Part shown: positions 1-10,138 of the stretch, piece after piece
Numbering within the stretch: the first letter of the stretch is position 1
How the letters are laid out: each line of letters opens with the position of its first letter
Assembly: GCF_021735935.1 (NCBI RefSeq)
Contig: NZ_WMDZ01000001.1
Location: 2,997,300 to 3,061,299, forward strand
Direction: 5' to 3'
DNA from: Sulfitobacter sp. M39
GTDB lineage: Bacteria; Pseudomonadota; Alphaproteobacteria; Rhodobacterales; Rhodobacteraceae
DNA length: 64,000 bases
The notes under the pieces: model-generated
Seen by the model: only the letters and a program-made list of their open reading frames with translations
What the model was told of the DNA's origin: nothing
The model's database searches: none
Program-made: the position numbers and the translations under genes

Positions 1-365
1 TGTGCGATGGATTCACCAACAAGGGCTGCGTCCAGCTCTGGCTTGCGCACTTCAACGATGTTGAGGTGCAGGTCAGATTTGGTGATCTTGGCGATTTTCT
101 GACGCAGACCTTCGATGTCTGCACCTTTCTTGCCGATGATCACACCGGGGCGCGCTGTGTGGATCGTGACGCGGCACTTCTTGTGTGGGCGTTCGATGAT
201 CACACGGGCGATACCGGCCTGTGCACATTCTTTCTTGATGAAGTCACGGATGGCGAGGTCTTCGAGCAGAAGATCACCATAGTCCTTCGTATCGGCGTAC
301 CAGCGGCTGTCCCAGGTGCGGTTGACCTGAAGACGCATACCGATCGGATTTACTTTGTTACCCAT
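1..365 (-). CDS. rpsC: 30S ribosomal protein S3, 3' part outside window
   Basis: The reading frame starts at the ATG complementary to 363-365 and runs off the left edge, so only about 121 N-terminal residues are present. They begin [12 protein letters not shown] and include the [10 protein letters not shown] segment of the type II KH domain, which contacts mRNA at the small-subunit entry channel. The start overlaps the rplV stop by one base (TGATG), which suggests translational coupling. It is the last visible gene of the rplB-rpsS-rplV-rpsC run. The identification is secure; the length cannot be judged here. Confidence 0.97.
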   Translation of the reverse strand, partial: MGNKVNPIGMRLQVNRTWDSRWYADTKDYGDLLLEDLAIRDFIKKECAQAGIARVIIERPHKKCRVTIHTARPGVIIGKKGADIEGLRQKIAKITKSDLHLNIVEVRKPELDAALVGESIA

Positions 366-745
366 CAGGCTTGCTCCTCAACTTGACGCACGACAATCGT
401 GATTTCCGAAAACGGCTTGATGATCTTGCCGAAACGGCCACGCGCACGTGGACGACCACGCTTCATGATCAGGTTCTTGCCGACATATGCTTCGGCAACG
501 ACCAGTTCATCCACGTCAAGGTTGTGGTTGTTTTCGCCGTTCGCGATGGCGGACTGAAGGCATTTCTTCACGTCCTGTGCGATCCGCTTTTTCGAGAAGG
601 TCAGGTCCGTCAGGGCCTTGTCTACCTTCTTGCCACGGATCATCGCGGCGACGAGGTTCAGTTTCTGCGGGCTTGTGCGAAGCATGCGCAGTTTTGCACG
701 GGCTTCGTTGTCAGCCACGCGGCGGGGATTTTTATCCTTGCTCAT
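365..745 (-). CDS. rplV: 50S ribosomal protein L22
   Basis: This 126-residue protein is full length for L22, an early 23S rRNA-binding protein whose extended beta hairpin lines the peptide exit tunnel. The hairpin corresponds to about residues 85-115, seen as the basic [10 protein letters not shown] segment typical of the family. It lies 3 bases after rpsS and overlaps rpsC by one base, as in the conserved S10 operon order. Nothing is unusual in length or composition. Confidence 0.97.
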   Translation of the reverse strand: MSKDKNPRRVADNEARAKLRMLRTSPQKLNLVAAMIRGKKVDKALTDLTFSKKRIAQDVKKCLQSAIANGENNHNLDVDELVVAEAYVGKNLIMKRGRPRARGRFGKIIKPFSEITIVVRQVEEQA

Positions 746-748
746 GGC

Positions 749-1027
749 TTATTTCCGCTTCGCTTTTTTGTCAGCTGCGTGACCATAATAGGTGCGAGTT
801 GGCGAATACTCACCAAACTTCTGACCGATCATTTCTTCGCTGACGTTTACTGGGATGTGCTTGTGACCGTTGTACACGCCGAACGTCAGGCCAACAAACT
901 GTGGCAGGATCGTGGAACGGCGCGACCAGATTTTGATCACTTCGCTGCGACCGCTTTCGCGGGAGGCTTCGGCCTTCTTGAGGACATAAGAGTCAACAAA
1001 AGGACCTTTCCATACTGAACGAGACAT
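749..1027 (-). CDS. rpsS: 30S ribosomal protein S19
   Basis: This is a 92-residue S19, starting [12 protein letters not shown] and carrying the conserved [18 protein letters not shown]-terminal region. S19 sits in the small-subunit head with S13 and contacts the A-site finger of the large subunit. The gene is 3 bases downstream of rplB and 3 bases upstream of rplV, so it is cotranscribed with both. Length and order are normal. Confidence 0.97.
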   Translation of the reverse strand: MSRSVWKGPFVDSYVLKKAEASRESGRSEVIKIWSRRSTILPQFVGLTFGVYNGHKHIPVNVSEEMIGQKFGEYSPTRTYYGHAADKKAKRK

Positions 1028-1030
1028 CTA

Positions 1031-1873
1031 TTAACGCCCCTTCTTCTTGGCGTGGCGCGAGCGTAGGATAAGCTTGCTGGACGCTTTGTTCTTGTTGCGG
1101 GTTTTTGCACCCTTTGTGGGCTTGCCCCAAGGCGTAACAGGGTGACGACCACCCGATGTACGGCCTTCACCACCACCGTGAGGGTGGTCGATCGGGTTCA
1201 TAACAACACCACGTACCGAAGGGCGGATACCCTTGTGACGCATGCGGCCCGCTTTACCGTAGTTCTGGTTGGAGTTGTCAGGGTTGGACACGGCACCAAC
1301 GGTGGCCATGCATTCCTGACGCACCAGACGCAGTTCGCCCGAGGACAAACGGATCTGAGCGTATCCACCATCACGGCCTACGAACTGTGCGTAGGTACCG
1401 GCGGCGCGTGCGATCTGGCCGCCTTTGCCTGGCTTCATTTCGATGTTGTGAACGATTGTACCGATTGGCATGCCCGAAAATGGCATAGCGTTCCCAGGCT
1501 TGATGTCGGCCTTGGCCGAGGAAATCACCTTGTCGCCAACAGCGATACGCTGTGGGGCCAGGATGTAAGCCTGTTCGCCGTCTTCGTACTGGATCAGTGC
1601 GATGAATGCGGTCCGGTTAGGGTCATATTCGATACGTGCGACAACCGCGGACATGTCCAGCTTGTTGCGCTTGAAATCGACGATACGGTAAAGGCGCTTT
1701 GCCCCACCGCCTGTGCGACGCATTGTGATCCGTCCGGTGTTGTTCCGACCGCCAGATTTGGTCAAACCCTGTGTAAGGGATTTGACCGGGCGGCCTTTCC
1801 AAAGCTCCGAACGGTCGATCAGTACCAGCCCACGCTGGCCTGGCGTCGTCGGTTTGTACGACTTGAGTGCCAT
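1031..1873 (-). CDS. rplB: 50S ribosomal protein L2
   Basis: This is L2, a primary 23S rRNA-binding protein near the peptidyl transferase centre. The start at 1873 gives [15 protein letters not shown] and 280 residues, the family norm; an upstream in-frame start at 1921 would add 16 basic residues not found in L2 and is rejected. The C-terminal [20 protein letters not shown] loop, with the conserved histidine region, is intact. Unusually, rplW does not directly precede it: a DUF1206 gene and two hairpins lie between, and a promoter-like sequence at 2064-2092 may drive rplB onward. Confidence 0.97.
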   Translation of the reverse strand: MALKSYKPTTPGQRGLVLIDRSELWKGRPVKSLTQGLTKSGGRNNTGRITMRRTGGGAKRLYRIVDFKRNKLDMSAVVARIEYDPNRTAFIALIQYEDGEQAYILAPQRIAVGDKVISSAKADIKPGNAMPFSGMPIGTIVHNIEMKPGKGGQIARAAGTYAQFVGRDGGYAQIRLSSGELRLVRQECMATVGAVSNPDNSNQNYGKAGRMRHKGIRPSVRGVVMNPIDHPHGGGEGRTSGGRHPVTPWGKPTKGAKTRNKNKASSKLILRSRHAKKKGR

Positions 1874-2030
1874 GTTCTCTGTCTTCCGTTTTGCTTGTCC
1901 CCGGCCCCGTCGTGATGGCACCGAGATGGTTGTAGGGCCCCGAAGGTCCCCAATTTGAAATGCCAGACAAAGAACCCCTTTGCCCGACGTTGCGCGTGGC
2001 TAGAACTCACCAATGCGCAAAACGACACAG

Positions 2031-2048
2031 CCCCGGACGAATCCGGGG
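2031..2048 (-). terminator. Hairpin between DUF1206 gene and rplB
   Basis: A perfect 7-bp stem, CCCCGGA with TCCGGGG, encloses a 4-base loop. On the minus strand it is followed by a weak T tract (GTGTCGTTTTG), so it could end the DUF1206 transcript. It also lies only about 10-25 bases after the likely start site of the rplB promoter, so it may instead be a 5' leader hairpin on that transcript. Confidence 0.45.
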
Positions 2049-2063
2049 CACTGCCGATGGGGT

Positions 2064-2092
2064 CGTTTAGGGGAGGATCAGCCGAGGGTCAA
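2064..2092 (-). promoter_or_regulatory. Putative housekeeping promoter for rplB-rpsC
   Basis: On the minus strand, TTGACC (2087-2092) is followed after exactly 17 bases by TAAACG (2064-2069). It sits in the spacer between the DUF1206 stop and rplB, where the S10 operon has been interrupted and a new promoter would be needed. The leader to rplB would be about 185 bases. The assignment is by pattern only. Confidence 0.5.
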
Positions 2093-2145
2093 GGGAGCGT
2101 TCGGGAATAGTCGGGAAAACCCAACGTAGACCTACGCGGCACCCT

Positions 2146-3021
2146 TCAGGACGCCATCGCCTTGACCTTGCGCGCGACGCTTTCAACCGACGGGTCGGCA
2201 GCCTTCGGTACAATACGGTAGACCGCATTCACAAAGCAGAACAGCGAAAACATCAGCAATCCGGCACAGAGCAGCCCGACCAGCACGCGCCCGTAGGCCT
2301 GCTGGTGCAACCACTCAAACGCCGCGTCAATGCCACCTGCGCTCGACGCATTCGCACTTATCGCGGCATAGGCAATTAGACCACCGATGATCAGCACCAC
2401 GACGCCCTGCGCAGCCACGCCGATACGCAATAGCGGGTTCCAATGCATGGTAAAGTGGTTCGCTTCCAGATGCTCGCGATACGACTGCGACGCTGCCTTG
2501 TAGAAATAGTAGAACCCCGTGCCCATCGTCGCCAGACCGATCCCGCCCACGACCCACACGCCCGCTGTCGTTTGCAGAAACTGGTTCAGCAGCTCCTTGC
2601 TGCTTGAACCGGAGGACGCCACCCCCAGCACCGTCACAGCCAGCGCACCGATGGCGCCGTGGATCAGGCCGGTGACCAGCATGCCAAACCGCGCAACGAT
2701 GCCCTTGGCCCCGCTGCCATATGCCTCAAGGTCCCAAAAGCTATCAACTGCGCGCCAGATCGCATAGGCGAACATGCCCGTGGCGATCGCGAAGATCACT
2801 GCAAACCCCGTAGCGCCGTCTAGTGACTGCAGCGTCGATTTGGTGCCTTCGGCCTGACCACCAGATACAACGGACCAGAGCGACAGCCCGGCCACGACAA
2901 GGTAAACCAAGCCACGCCCAGCATAGCCCGTCCGCATGATCGGTACGGCCCAGGCGAAGTCGTCTGGATCGACGTCGGACAGGATCTGGGATCGGGCGGA
3001 CTGGGCGGAGTTGATCGACAT
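2146..3021 (-). CDS. DUF1206 family integral membrane protein
   Basis: This 291-residue hydrophobic protein has about six predicted membrane segments arranged as three similar pairs, each opening with a short amphipathic stretch ending in GYAGRG- or RIGVAAQG-like sequence. That pattern is typical of the DUF1206 family, whose function is unknown. I chose the ATG at 3021 because AGGGA precedes it at a usable distance; a start at 3057 would add 12 residues. It is placed between rplW and rplB, inside what is normally an unbroken S10 operon. It has its own flanking hairpins and so probably forms its own transcription unit. A link to translation is not implied. Confidence 0.75.
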   Translation of the reverse strand: MSINSAQSARSQILSDVDPDDFAWAVPIMRTGYAGRGLVYLVVAGLSLWSVVSGGQAEGTKSTLQSLDGATGFAVIFAIATGMFAYAIWRAVDSFWDLEAYGSGAKGIVARFGMLVTGLIHGAIGALAVTVLGVASSGSSSKELLNQFLQTTAGVWVVGGIGLATMGTGFYYFYKAASQSYREHLEANHFTMHWNPLLRIGVAAQGVVVLIIGGLIAYAAISANASSAGGIDAAFEWLHQQAYGRVLVGLLCAGLLMFSLFCFVNAVYRIVPKAADPSVESVARKVKAMAS

Positions 3022-3171
3022 AGTGATGCTATCCCTTCGGGCAAAGCCGGCCCCCATTCAGCGGGGCCATTCCTTTGACGTGATGTGCAGGGTCAACGCA
3101 CCGTAGGTCGGCAAGTTCCCGCTCGACATGCGCAGCGGGTATCATGCAGGCACCACCGCCTCGAAAACGGA

Positions 3172-3204
3172 AAAGGCCCCCCGCCTTGCAGCGAGGGGCC
3201 CTTT
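3172..3204 (-). terminator. Rho-independent terminator after rplW
   Basis: A GC-rich stem (GGCCCC with GGGGCC, extended by A/T pairs and an imperfect inner CCGC/GCG pairing) lies 22 bases after the rplW stop. On the minus strand it continues into CCTTTTCCGTTTTCG. It should end the rpsJ-rplC-rplD-rplW transcript before the DUF1206 gene. Confidence 0.75.
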
Positions 3205-3225
3205 AACTTTTACGTCCAGGCTGAC

Positions 3226-3522
3226 TTACAGACCGGTGGATACGTCGATCGAGTTACCTTCTTCGAGCGTAACGTAAGCCTTTTTCACGTCTTTCCGGCG
3301 ACCCATCTGGCCACGGAAACGCTTTGCCTTGCCTTTGGTGATGGTCGTGTTCACGGCCTTCACCTTAACACCAAAGAGAGCTTCAACAGCTTCTTTGATC
3401 ATTGGCTTGTTGCTGTCGATCGCAACTTCGAAAACGACTGCATTGTGCTCGGAAGCCATTGTCGCTTTTTCAGTGATGATCGGCTTACGGATCACATCGT
3501 AATGTTCGTGCTTGGCGCTCAT
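3226..3522 (-). CDS. rplW: 50S ribosomal protein L23
   Basis: This is a 98-residue L23, which binds 23S rRNA at the tunnel exit and is the docking site for SRP and trigger factor. The KPIITEKAT opening and the basic [20 protein letters not shown] loop identify it. It overlaps rplD by 4 bases (ATGA), so the two are translationally coupled. It is the last gene of the first half of the split S10 operon, because a strong terminator follows. Confidence 0.97.
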   Translation of the reverse strand: MSAKHEHYDVIRKPIITEKATMASEHNAVVFEVAIDSNKPMIKEAVEALFGVKVKAVNTTITKGKAKRFRGQMGRRKDVKKAYVTLEEGNSIDVSTGL

Positions 3523-4136
3523 TTCAAACGGGCCTCCAGTGCTTCGATCCCCGCTTTGGTGATCACGAGAGTGTCACGCTTGAGGATGTCATAGACGTTT
3601 GCACCCATCGTCGGCAGGATATCCAGACCTTCGATGTTGCGCGCGGCTTGCAAGAAGTTCTCATTTACCGAGGCACCGTCGATGATCAACGCGCGCTTCC
3701 AGCCCAGGTTCTTAACCTGTTTGGCCAAAGCAGCTGTTTTCCCATCGGATGTGACATCGTCGATGATGACCAGGTTGCCGGTTTTTGCCTTGGAAGACAA
3801 AGCGTGGCGCAGACCCAGTTTGCGGAACTTCTTGGTCAGGTCGTGACCGTGGCTACGAGGGGTTGGACCCTTGTAGATACCACCCGAACGGAAGATCGGT
3901 GCAGAACGTGCGCCGTGACGTGCGCCGCCGGTGCCTTTCTGGCGATAGATCTTCTTGGTCGAATAGCTGACCTCGGACCGTGTCTTGACCTTGTGCGTAC
4001 CCTGCTGCGCGTTGTTACGCTGCCAGCGGACAACACGGTGCAGAATGTCGGCGCGTGGCTCAAGACCGAACAGGGCCTCGTCCAGGTCTACCGAACCGGC
4101 TGCGCCGCCGTCGAGTTTGATGACATCAAGTTTCAT
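3519..4136 (-). CDS. rplD: 50S ribosomal protein L4
   Basis: This is a 205-residue L4. The long tunnel-constriction loop is present at about residues 40-100 (including [11 protein letters not shown] and [13 protein letters not shown]). In gamma-proteobacteria L4 also represses its own operon; whether it does so here cannot be told from sequence. It overlaps both rplC upstream and rplW downstream by 4 bases, a tightly coupled arrangement. Confidence 0.97.
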   Translation of the reverse strand: MKLDVIKLDGGAAGSVDLDEALFGLEPRADILHRVVRWQRNNAQQGTHKVKTRSEVSYSTKKIYRQKGTGGARHGARSAPIFRSGGIYKGPTPRSHGHDLTKKFRKLGLRHALSSKAKTGNLVIIDDVTSDGKTAALAKQVKNLGWKRALIIDGASVNENFLQAARNIEGLDILPTMGANVYDILKRDTLVITKAGIEALEARLK

Positions 4137-4975
4137 TCGTCACCTTCCTTCTTGTCCGACTCAATGGATGCTTCGGCTTCGGCAAGTGCGGCAGCTTCGG
4201 TCGCTGCTTGCTCTTCTGCCAAGCGTGCTGCTTCTGCTTCGGCCTCTGCAGCGGCGGCTGCTGCGGCTTCTTCAGCGGCTTTCGCGGCTTCGTCAGCGGC
4301 GGATTTCAAAGCGGCCGGCAGGATCGCGTCTTCGGGGAACGGCTTTTTCACCGCGTCCTTAACAGTCACCCAACCACCTTTGGAGCCTGGCACGGCGCCT
4401 TTGACCATGATCAGACCGCGTGCGCTGTCGGTTTTGACAACTTCGAGGTTCTGCGTGGTAACACGGGCAGCACCCATGTGACCGGCCATTTTCTTGCCTT
4501 TGAAAACCTTGCCTGGATCCTGACACTGACCTGTCGAACCATGCGAACGGTGAGAGATCGAAACACCGTGTGTCGCACGCAGACCGCCAAAGTTGTGGCG
4601 TTTCATCGCACCGGCAAAACCTTTACCGATGGAGGTGCCTGCAACGTCAACATACTGACCAGCAAAGTAGTGATCGGCGATGATTTCTTCGCCAACGTTC
4701 AACATGGCTTCTGGGTCGATACGGAATTCCGCGACCTTACGCTTTGGTTCAACCTTTGCAGCTGCAAAGTGACCGCGCATGGCTTGCGATGTCCGCTTAA
4801 CCTTGGCTGTACCTGCGCCGAGCTGAACAGCTGTGTAGCCGTCCCGTTCGATGGTACGCTGAGCAACAACCTGAAGTTTGTCGAGCTGAAGAACGGTCAC
4901 AGGAATCTGCTTGCCGTCTTCCATGAACAAACGGGTCATGCCCATCTTTTTTGCAATAACGCCTGAGCGCAACAT
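4133..4975 (-). CDS. rplC: 50S ribosomal protein L3 with long Ala/Glu-rich tail
   Basis: Residues 1-211 are a normal L3, starting [15 protein letters not shown] and including the [13 protein letters not shown] region near the peptidyl transferase centre. Residues 212-280 form an extra C-terminal tail made almost entirely of Ala and Glu with a few Lys/Arg, ending in an acidic [10 protein letters not shown]. The tail should be one long charged helix. L3 of enterobacteria is about 209 residues, so this is an extension of roughly 70; similar tails occur in some alphaproteobacteria, as far as I recall. It lies 18 bases after rpsJ. Confidence 0.96.
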   Translation of the reverse strand: MLRSGVIAKKMGMTRLFMEDGKQIPVTVLQLDKLQVVAQRTIERDGYTAVQLGAGTAKVKRTSQAMRGHFAAAKVEPKRKVAEFRIDPEAMLNVGEEIIADHYFAGQYVDVAGTSIGKGFAGAMKRHNFGGLRATHGVSISHRSHGSTGQCQDPGKVFKGKKMAGHMGAARVTTQNLEVVKTDSARGLIMVKGAVPGSKGGWVTVKDAVKKPFPEDAILPAALKSAADEAAKAAEEAAAAAAAEAEAEAARLAEEQAATEAAALAEAEASIESDKKEGDE

Positions 4976-4993
4976 ATTATTACCCTCCTACGC

Positions 4994-5311
4994 TTATGAC
5001 TGCAGCTTGATCTCGACGTCCACACCAGCGGCCAGGTCGAGCTTCATCAGCGCGTCCACGGTCTGGGGGGTCGGATCAACGATATCCAGCAGACGCTTGT
5101 GCGTGCGGATTTCGAACTGGTCACGGGATTTCTTGTCAACGTGTGGGCCACGCAGAACTGTGAATTTCTCGATCTTGTTCGGCAGCGGGATTGGGCCGCG
5201 AACAGATGCACCGGTACGCTTGGCGGTGTTAACGATTTCCTGTGTGGACGCATCCAGCACGCGGTAATCGAACGCCTTCAAACGGATGCGGATATTTTGG
5301 CTTTGTGCCAT
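4994..5311 (-). CDS. rpsJ: 30S ribosomal protein S10
   Basis: This is a 105-residue S10 (family about 100-105), starting [15 protein letters not shown] and containing [20 protein letters not shown]10 belongs to the small-subunit head and also pairs with NusB in antitermination. It is the first gene after the tuf terminator and has a strong promoter candidate 123 bases upstream, so it opens the S10 transcription unit. Confidence 0.97.
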   Translation of the reverse strand: MAQSQNIRIRLKAFDYRVLDASTQEIVNTAKRTGASVRGPIPLPNKIEKFTVLRGPHVDKKSRDQFEIRTHKRLLDIVDPTPQTVDALMKLDLAAGVDVEIKLQS

Positions 5312-5397
5312 ATGTCATCATCCCTCATTGGGAGTAGAAACGAAGAGGAAGAGACGCCTCATCACGGCCCTTCATTGCGTTTTGTCGTAAATCAAAC

Positions 5398-5419
5398 GGG
5401 GCGCGTAAAAACGCACCCC
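5398..5419 (-). promoter_or_regulatory. Leader hairpin of the rpsJ transcript
   Basis: GGGG and CCCC arms plus an inner 4-bp stem, separated by one C/A mismatch, cap an A/T loop. The hairpin begins about 10 bases after the predicted start site of the rpsJ promoter and lies about 87 bases before the rpsJ start. It could stabilise the mRNA or act in S10-operon autoregulation. That role is a guess. Confidence 0.4.
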
Positions 5420-5433
5420 GCTGAGACTTGGGC

Positions 5434-5462
5434 TCTATAGGTCGAGTCGCGCCATGTGGCAA
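5434..5462 (-). promoter_or_regulatory. Putative promoter of the rpsJ operon
   Basis: On the minus strand TTGCCA (5457-5462) and TATAGA (5434-5439) are separated by exactly 17 bases. The site lies between the tuf terminator and rpsJ. The predicted leader is about 115 bases. The rest of the 319-base gap between tuf and rpsJ holds only this promoter, the leader hairpin and the tuf terminator. Confidence 0.65.
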
Positions 5463-5561
5463 GGGGGGAATCCGAGGTTTCGCTCAAATCCGCCCAGTAC
5501 GACCGCCATCCGCGGTCAAAACAGTCGTGTCACAGCCAGCAACGCCCGCCCCCAGACAAAG

Positions 5562-5591
5562 AAAAAGGCCGCCCCGATTGGGAGCGGCCTT
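5562..5591 (-). terminator. Rho-independent terminator of tuf copy 1
   Basis: An 8-bp stem AAGGCCGC/GCGGCCTT with an 11-base loop is followed on the minus strand by TTTTTC. It lies 40 bases after the tuf stop. The same hairpin, with identical loop and flanks, follows tuf copy 2 at 25036-25065. Confidence 0.9.
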
Positions 5592-5630
5592 CGCGTTCAT
5601 GCCGGTTAGCGGGGTGACCCGCGGGTCGGC

Positions 5631-6806
5631 TTACTCGGTGATTTTGGAAACCACACCCGCGCCAACGGTACGACCGCCTTCGCGGATCGCGAAGCGCAGA
5701 CCGTCTTCCATCGCGATGGGGGCGATCAGTTCAACGTCGAACTGCAGGTTGTCGCCAGGCATAACCATTTCAGTGCCTTCTGGCAGCTGAACGGTACCGG
5801 TGACGTCTGTGGTCCGGAAGTAGAACTGTGGACGGTAGTTCGCGAAGAACGGCGTGTGACGGCCACCCTCTTCTTTGGTGAGGATATAGGCTTCGGCTGT
5901 GAACTTGGTGTGCGGCTTAACCGAACCTGGCTTACACAGAACCTGACCACGCTCAACGCCTTCACGGTCAACGCCGCGCAGCAGGGCACCGATGTTGTCG
6001 CCAGCTTCACCGCGGTCCAGCAGTTTGCGGAACATTTCAACGCCGGTACAGGTGGTTTTCTTGGTGTCGCGGATGCCAACGATTTCGATTTCGTCGCCAA
6101 CGTTGATCACGCCACGCTCAACACGGCCCGTCACAACTGTACCACGACCGGAGATCGAGAACACGTCTTCCACTGGCATCAGGAACGGCTGGTCAACAGC
6201 GCGTGCTGGTGTCGGGATGTATTCGTCAACAGCGGCCATCAGCGCGCGGATGGATTTCTCGCCGATTTCCTCATCGCGACCTTCCATAGCTGCCAGAGCG
6301 GAGCCAGGGATCACAGGCATGTCGTCGCCTGGGTAGTCGTAGGAAGACAGCAATTCGCGGATTTCCATTTCCACCAATTCCAGCAGCTCTTCGTCGTCAA
6401 CCTGGTCAACTTTGTTCATGTAGACAACCATGGTTGGAATACCAACCTGGCGGCCCAGCAGGATGTGCTCGCGGGTTTGTGGCATGGGGCCATCAGCCGC
6501 GTTCACAACCAGGATCGCGCCGTCCATCTGAGCCGCACCGGTGATCATGTTTTTCACATAGTCAGCGTGGCCGGGGCAGTCGACGTGTGCGTAGTGACGT
6601 GCTTCGGTTTCATATTCAACGTGAGCAGTCGAAATGGTGATACCGCGTGCTTTTTCTTCGGGCGCGCCGTCAATCTGGTCATAGGCGCGGAAGTCGCCGA
6701 AGTACTTGGTGATCGCCGCGGTCAACGTGGTTTTGCCGTGGTCAACGTGACCAATGGTACCGATGTTAACGTGTGGTTTATTACGTTCAAACTTTGCCTT
6801 AGCCAT
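5631..6806 (-). CDS. tuf: Elongation factor Tu, copy 1
   Basis: This is EF-Tu of 391 residues, which delivers aminoacyl-tRNA to the ribosomal A site. The P-loop GHVDHGKT is at 19-26, DCPGH at 76-80 and NKVD at 131-134. The start at 6806 ([14 protein letters not shown]) follows a strong GGAGG; an in-frame start at 6848 lies inside the intergenic hairpin region and is rejected. It is the fourth gene of the rpsL-rpsG-fusA-tuf operon. It differs from the second copy at ten residues, seven of them between 180 and 201, and is identical from 202 to the end. Confidence 0.98.
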   Translation of the reverse strand: MAKAKFERNKPHVNIGTIGHVDHGKTTLTAAITKYFGDFRAYDQIDGAPEEKARGITISTAHVEYETEARHYAHVDCPGHADYVKNMITGAAQMDGAILVVNAADGPMPQTREHILLGRQVGIPTMVVYMNKVDQVDDEELLELVEMEIRELLSSYDYPGDDMPVIPGSALAAMEGRDEEIGEKSIRALMAAVDEYIPTPARAVDQPFLMPVEDVFSISGRGTVVTGRVERGVINVGDEIEIVGIRDTKKTTCTGVEMFRKLLDRGEAGDNIGALLRGVDREGVERGQVLCKPGSVKPHTKFTAEAYILTKEEGGRHTPFFANYRPQFYFRTTDVTGTVQLPEGTEMVMPGDNLQFDVELIAPIAMEDGLRFAIREGGRTVGAGVVSKITE

Positions 6807-6834
6807 GGTGGCCTCCTTGGTTTTCAAATTGGGC

Positions 6835-6886
6835 GGTGGGTTGATCACCCACCCTACGGTTTGGGTAGGGCGGGGTTATCCCCGCC
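6835..6886 (-). repeat. Two tandem hairpins between fusA and tuf
   Basis: Two perfect inverted repeats occur in the 103-base fusA-tuf spacer. The first to be transcribed is GGCGGGG-ATAA-CCCCGCC (6869-6886). The second is GGTGGGT/ACCCACC with a 5-base loop (6835-6853). Neither has a T tract, so they are more likely mRNA-stability or processing elements than terminators. The GTAGGGTGGGT part resembles dispersed repeats seen in many proteobacterial spacers. Confidence 0.7.
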
Positions 6887-6909
6887 GTCCCAGTTATTGC
6901 AACGCGCAG

Positions 6910-9036
6910 TTACGCGAATTTCGCTTGGATCTCATCAGAGATGTTCTGCGGAACAGGTTCGTAGTGCGAGAACTGCATGGTGAAGTTCGCACGACCCGAC
7001 GACATCGAACGCAGCGTGTTGATGTAGCCGAACATGTTGGCCAGTGGCACATTTGCGTCGATCGCAATGGCGTTACCGCGTGTATCCTGACCCTGAACCT
7101 GACCGCGACGCGATGTCAGATCGCCGATGATACCACCTGTGTAGTCTTCAGGGGTGATAACTTCGACTTTCATGATCGGTTCAAGCAGTTTCGCGCCAGC
7201 TTTACGCATGCCTTCGCGCATACCCATACGGGCCGCGATTTCAAACGCCAGAACGCTGGAGTCAACGTCGTGGAATTTACCGTCGATCAGCGCAACCTTA
7301 AAGTCGATGACCGGGAAGCCCGCCAAAGGACCGGAGTCCATGACCGAGTTGATCCCTTTTTCGACGCCTGGGATGTATTCTTTCGGAACGGCACCACCAA
7401 CGATGCGGCTTTCAAAGGAATAGCCTTCGCCTGGCTCGGTTGGCATCAGGATCATCTTCACCTCAGCGAACTGACCGGAACCACCGGACTGTTTCTTGTG
7501 GGTGTAGGTGATTTCCGCTTCGCGCGAGATGGTTTCGCGGTAGGCAACCTGAGGCGCACCGATGTTCGCTTCAACTTTGAATTCACGACGCAGACGGTCC
7601 ACCAGAATGTCGAGGTGAAGTTCGCCCATGCCCTTCATGATGGTCTGACCGGATTCCAGATCCGTTTCAACGCGGAAGGAGGGATCTTCTGCAGCCAGAC
7701 GCGCCAGACCGGTGGACATCTTCTCTTGGTCAGCCTTGGTCTTAGGCTCAACCGCGATTTCGATAACCGGATCGGGGAAGGTCATTGTTTCAAGAACAAC
7801 AGGGTCGTTGACGGCGCAAAGCGTGTCACCTGTTGTCGTGTCTTTCAAACCTGCCAGCGCGATGATGTCGCCCGCGAACGCTTCTTGAATCTCTTCACGA
7901 TCGTTGGAGTGCATCATCATCATACGACCGACGCGCTCTTTCTTACCTTTGGTGGAGTTCAAGAGCGTGTCGCCCTTGTTCAGCACACCAGAGTAGATGC
8001 GGGTAAAGGTCAGCGAGCCAACAAAGGGGTCGTTCATGATTTTGAACGCCAGACCGGAGAAGGCCATATCGTCATCCGCACGACGTGCGATGTTACGTGT
8101 TTCTTCTTCGTCGCCTGGTTTAAAGCCCATGTAGTCAACAACGTCCATCGGGGATGGCAGATAGTCGATAACAGCGTTCAACAGAGGCTGAACACCTTTG
8201 TTTTTGAACGCGGAGCCGCACAGTACGGGGATGAACTTGATCGCCAACGTCCCTTTGCGGATCAGCGACCGCAGAGTGTCGACGTCAGGCTCTGCGCCGT
8301 CCATCAGGTAGTTTTCCATGGCTTCGTCATCCATCTCGACCGCAGTCTCGATCAGATGCGCGCGCCATTCGTCGGCCAGGTCTTTCAACTCGGCACGGAT
8401 TTCGCGCTGTTCCCAGCCGGCACCCAGGTCTTCGCCGCTCCAGACCCATTCTTTCATGGTGACCAGATCGACCAAGCCTTCCAGTTCGGTTTCGGCACCG
8501 ATCGGAATTTGAATCGGCGCAGGTGTCGCACCGGTACGGTCTTTGATCATCTTCACGCAGTTGAAGAAGTCAGCGCCGATTTTGTCCATTTTGTTGACGA
8601 AAACGATGCGTGGAACCTTGTAGCGGTCAGCTTGGCGCCAAACAGTTTCGGTCTGGGGCTCAACACCGGCGTTGGCGTCAAGAACAGCAACCGCGCCGTC
8701 AAGAACGGCCAGCGAACGTTCAACTTCGATGGTGAAGTCAACGTGGCCGGGGGTGTCGATGATGTTCATCCGGTACTTGGTGTCGGATGTCGCGTCGGCT
8801 GTTGGCTCTTCCTGGCGCTGCCAGAAAGTTGTCGTCGCAGCGGAGGTAATTGTAATACCGCGTTCCTGCTCCTGCTCCATCCAGTCCATCGTGGCGGCAC
8901 CGTCGTGCACTTCGCCGATGTTGTGGGACTTACCAGTGTAAAACAGGATCCGTTCGGAGCAGGTTGTTTTACCTGCGTCGATGTGGGCCATGATGCCGAA
9001 ATTGCGGTAGCGTGAGAGCGGATAGTCGCGTGCCAT
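6910..9036 (-). CDS. fusA: Elongation factor G
   Basis: This 708-residue GTPase drives ribosomal translocation and, with RRF, recycling. The P-loop AHIDAGKT is at 17-24, followed by DTPGHVDF and NKMDK, then domains II to V in full, with [15 protein letters not shown] at the start of domain IV. Length is normal for a classical EF-G; there is no sign of a second EF-G2-type paralogue in the window. It sits between rpsG and tuf in the str operon. Confidence 0.98.
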   Translation of the reverse strand: MARDYPLSRYRNFGIMAHIDAGKTTCSERILFYTGKSHNIGEVHDGAATMDWMEQEQERGITITSAATTTFWQRQEEPTADATSDTKYRMNIIDTPGHVDFTIEVERSLAVLDGAVAVLDANAGVEPQTETVWRQADRYKVPRIVFVNKMDKIGADFFNCVKMIKDRTGATPAPIQIPIGAETELEGLVDLVTMKEWVWSGEDLGAGWEQREIRAELKDLADEWRAHLIETAVEMDDEAMENYLMDGAEPDVDTLRSLIRKGTLAIKFIPVLCGSAFKNKGVQPLLNAVIDYLPSPMDVVDYMGFKPGDEEETRNIARRADDDMAFSGLAFKIMNDPFVGSLTFTRIYSGVLNKGDTLLNSTKGKKERVGRMMMMHSNDREEIQEAFAGDIIALAGLKDTTTGDTLCAVNDPVVLETMTFPDPVIEIAVEPKTKADQEKMSTGLARLAAEDPSFRVETDLESGQTIMKGMGELHLDILVDRLRREFKVEANIGAPQVAYRETISREAEITYTHKKQSGGSGQFAEVKMILMPTEPGEGYSFESRIVGGAVPKEYIPGVEKGINSVMDSGPLAGFPVIDFKVALIDGKFHDVDSSVLAFEIAARMGMREGMRKAGAKLLEPIMKVEVITPEDYTGGIIGDLTSRRGQVQGQDTRGNAIAIDANVPLANMFGYINTLRSMSSGRANFTMQFSHYEPVPQNISDEIQAKFA

Positions 9037-9119
9037 TGGGCTGCTTCCTCGAATATATCTGAAACGGATAAATCGCGCCCCAGGGTGGGACGCGACGGGA
9101 ACGGCTTATGCCGCCCGAA

Positions 9120-9590
<471 letters not shown>

Positions 9591-9766
9591 TTAAAGCTCC
9601 TAATTGTCAGTTGCCGAGGCAGGTTTGGTCCAGTGCGTCTGGTGCATATTGCACCCCGATCGTCCGGCGCTCAGTCTTACTCGGCTCACTCCCTTACGGG
9701 AAAACATGGCGGGCGGCGGGATCCGGCATCGTGTATCCGCGATACGCGACCCCAAACCGACCCAAA

Positions 9767-10138
9767 TTACTTTGGCTTCTTTGCACCATATTTGGAGCGA
9801 CGCTGCTTACGGTCTTTAACGCCTTGCGTATCGAGAACACCGCGCAGGATGTGGTAGCGCACACCGGGAAGGTCTTTTACACGGCCGCCACGGATCAGAA
9901 CAACGGAGTGTTCTTGCAGGTTGTGCGATTCACCCGGGATGTAGCTGATGACTTCGAAACCGTTGGTCAGGCGCACTTTGGCGACCTTACGCATGGCCGA
10001 GTTCGGCTTCTTAGGTGTGGTGGTGTAAACACGTGTACAAACGCCGCGCTTTTGCGGGCATTCCTGCAGGTGCATGGATTTCGAACGTTTGATTTTAGGC
10101 TGGCGCGGTTTGCGGATCAGCTGTTGGATCGTTGGCAT
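9767..10138 (-). CDS. rpsL: 30S ribosomal protein S12
   Basis: This is a 123-residue S12 of the decoding centre, starting [12 protein letters not shown] at 10138; an in-frame start at 10213 would add 25 residues foreign to the family. The Lys residues at the known streptomycin-resistance positions are wild type (TTPKKPNSA and [14 protein letters not shown]). It is the first gene of the str operon, behind a long leader of about 258 bases. Confidence 0.97.
   Translation of the reverse strand: MPTIQQLIRKPRQPKIKRSKSMHLQECPQKRGVCTRVYTTTPKKPNSAMRKVAKVRLTNGFEVISYIPGESHNLQEHSVVLIRGGRVKDLPGVRYHILRGVLDTQGVKDRKQRRSKYGAKKPK

Noticed and set aside
6754-9015. A 753-codon open frame antisense to fusA
   Set aside because: It is an antisense shadow produced by biased codon use in fusA, with no protein family visible.
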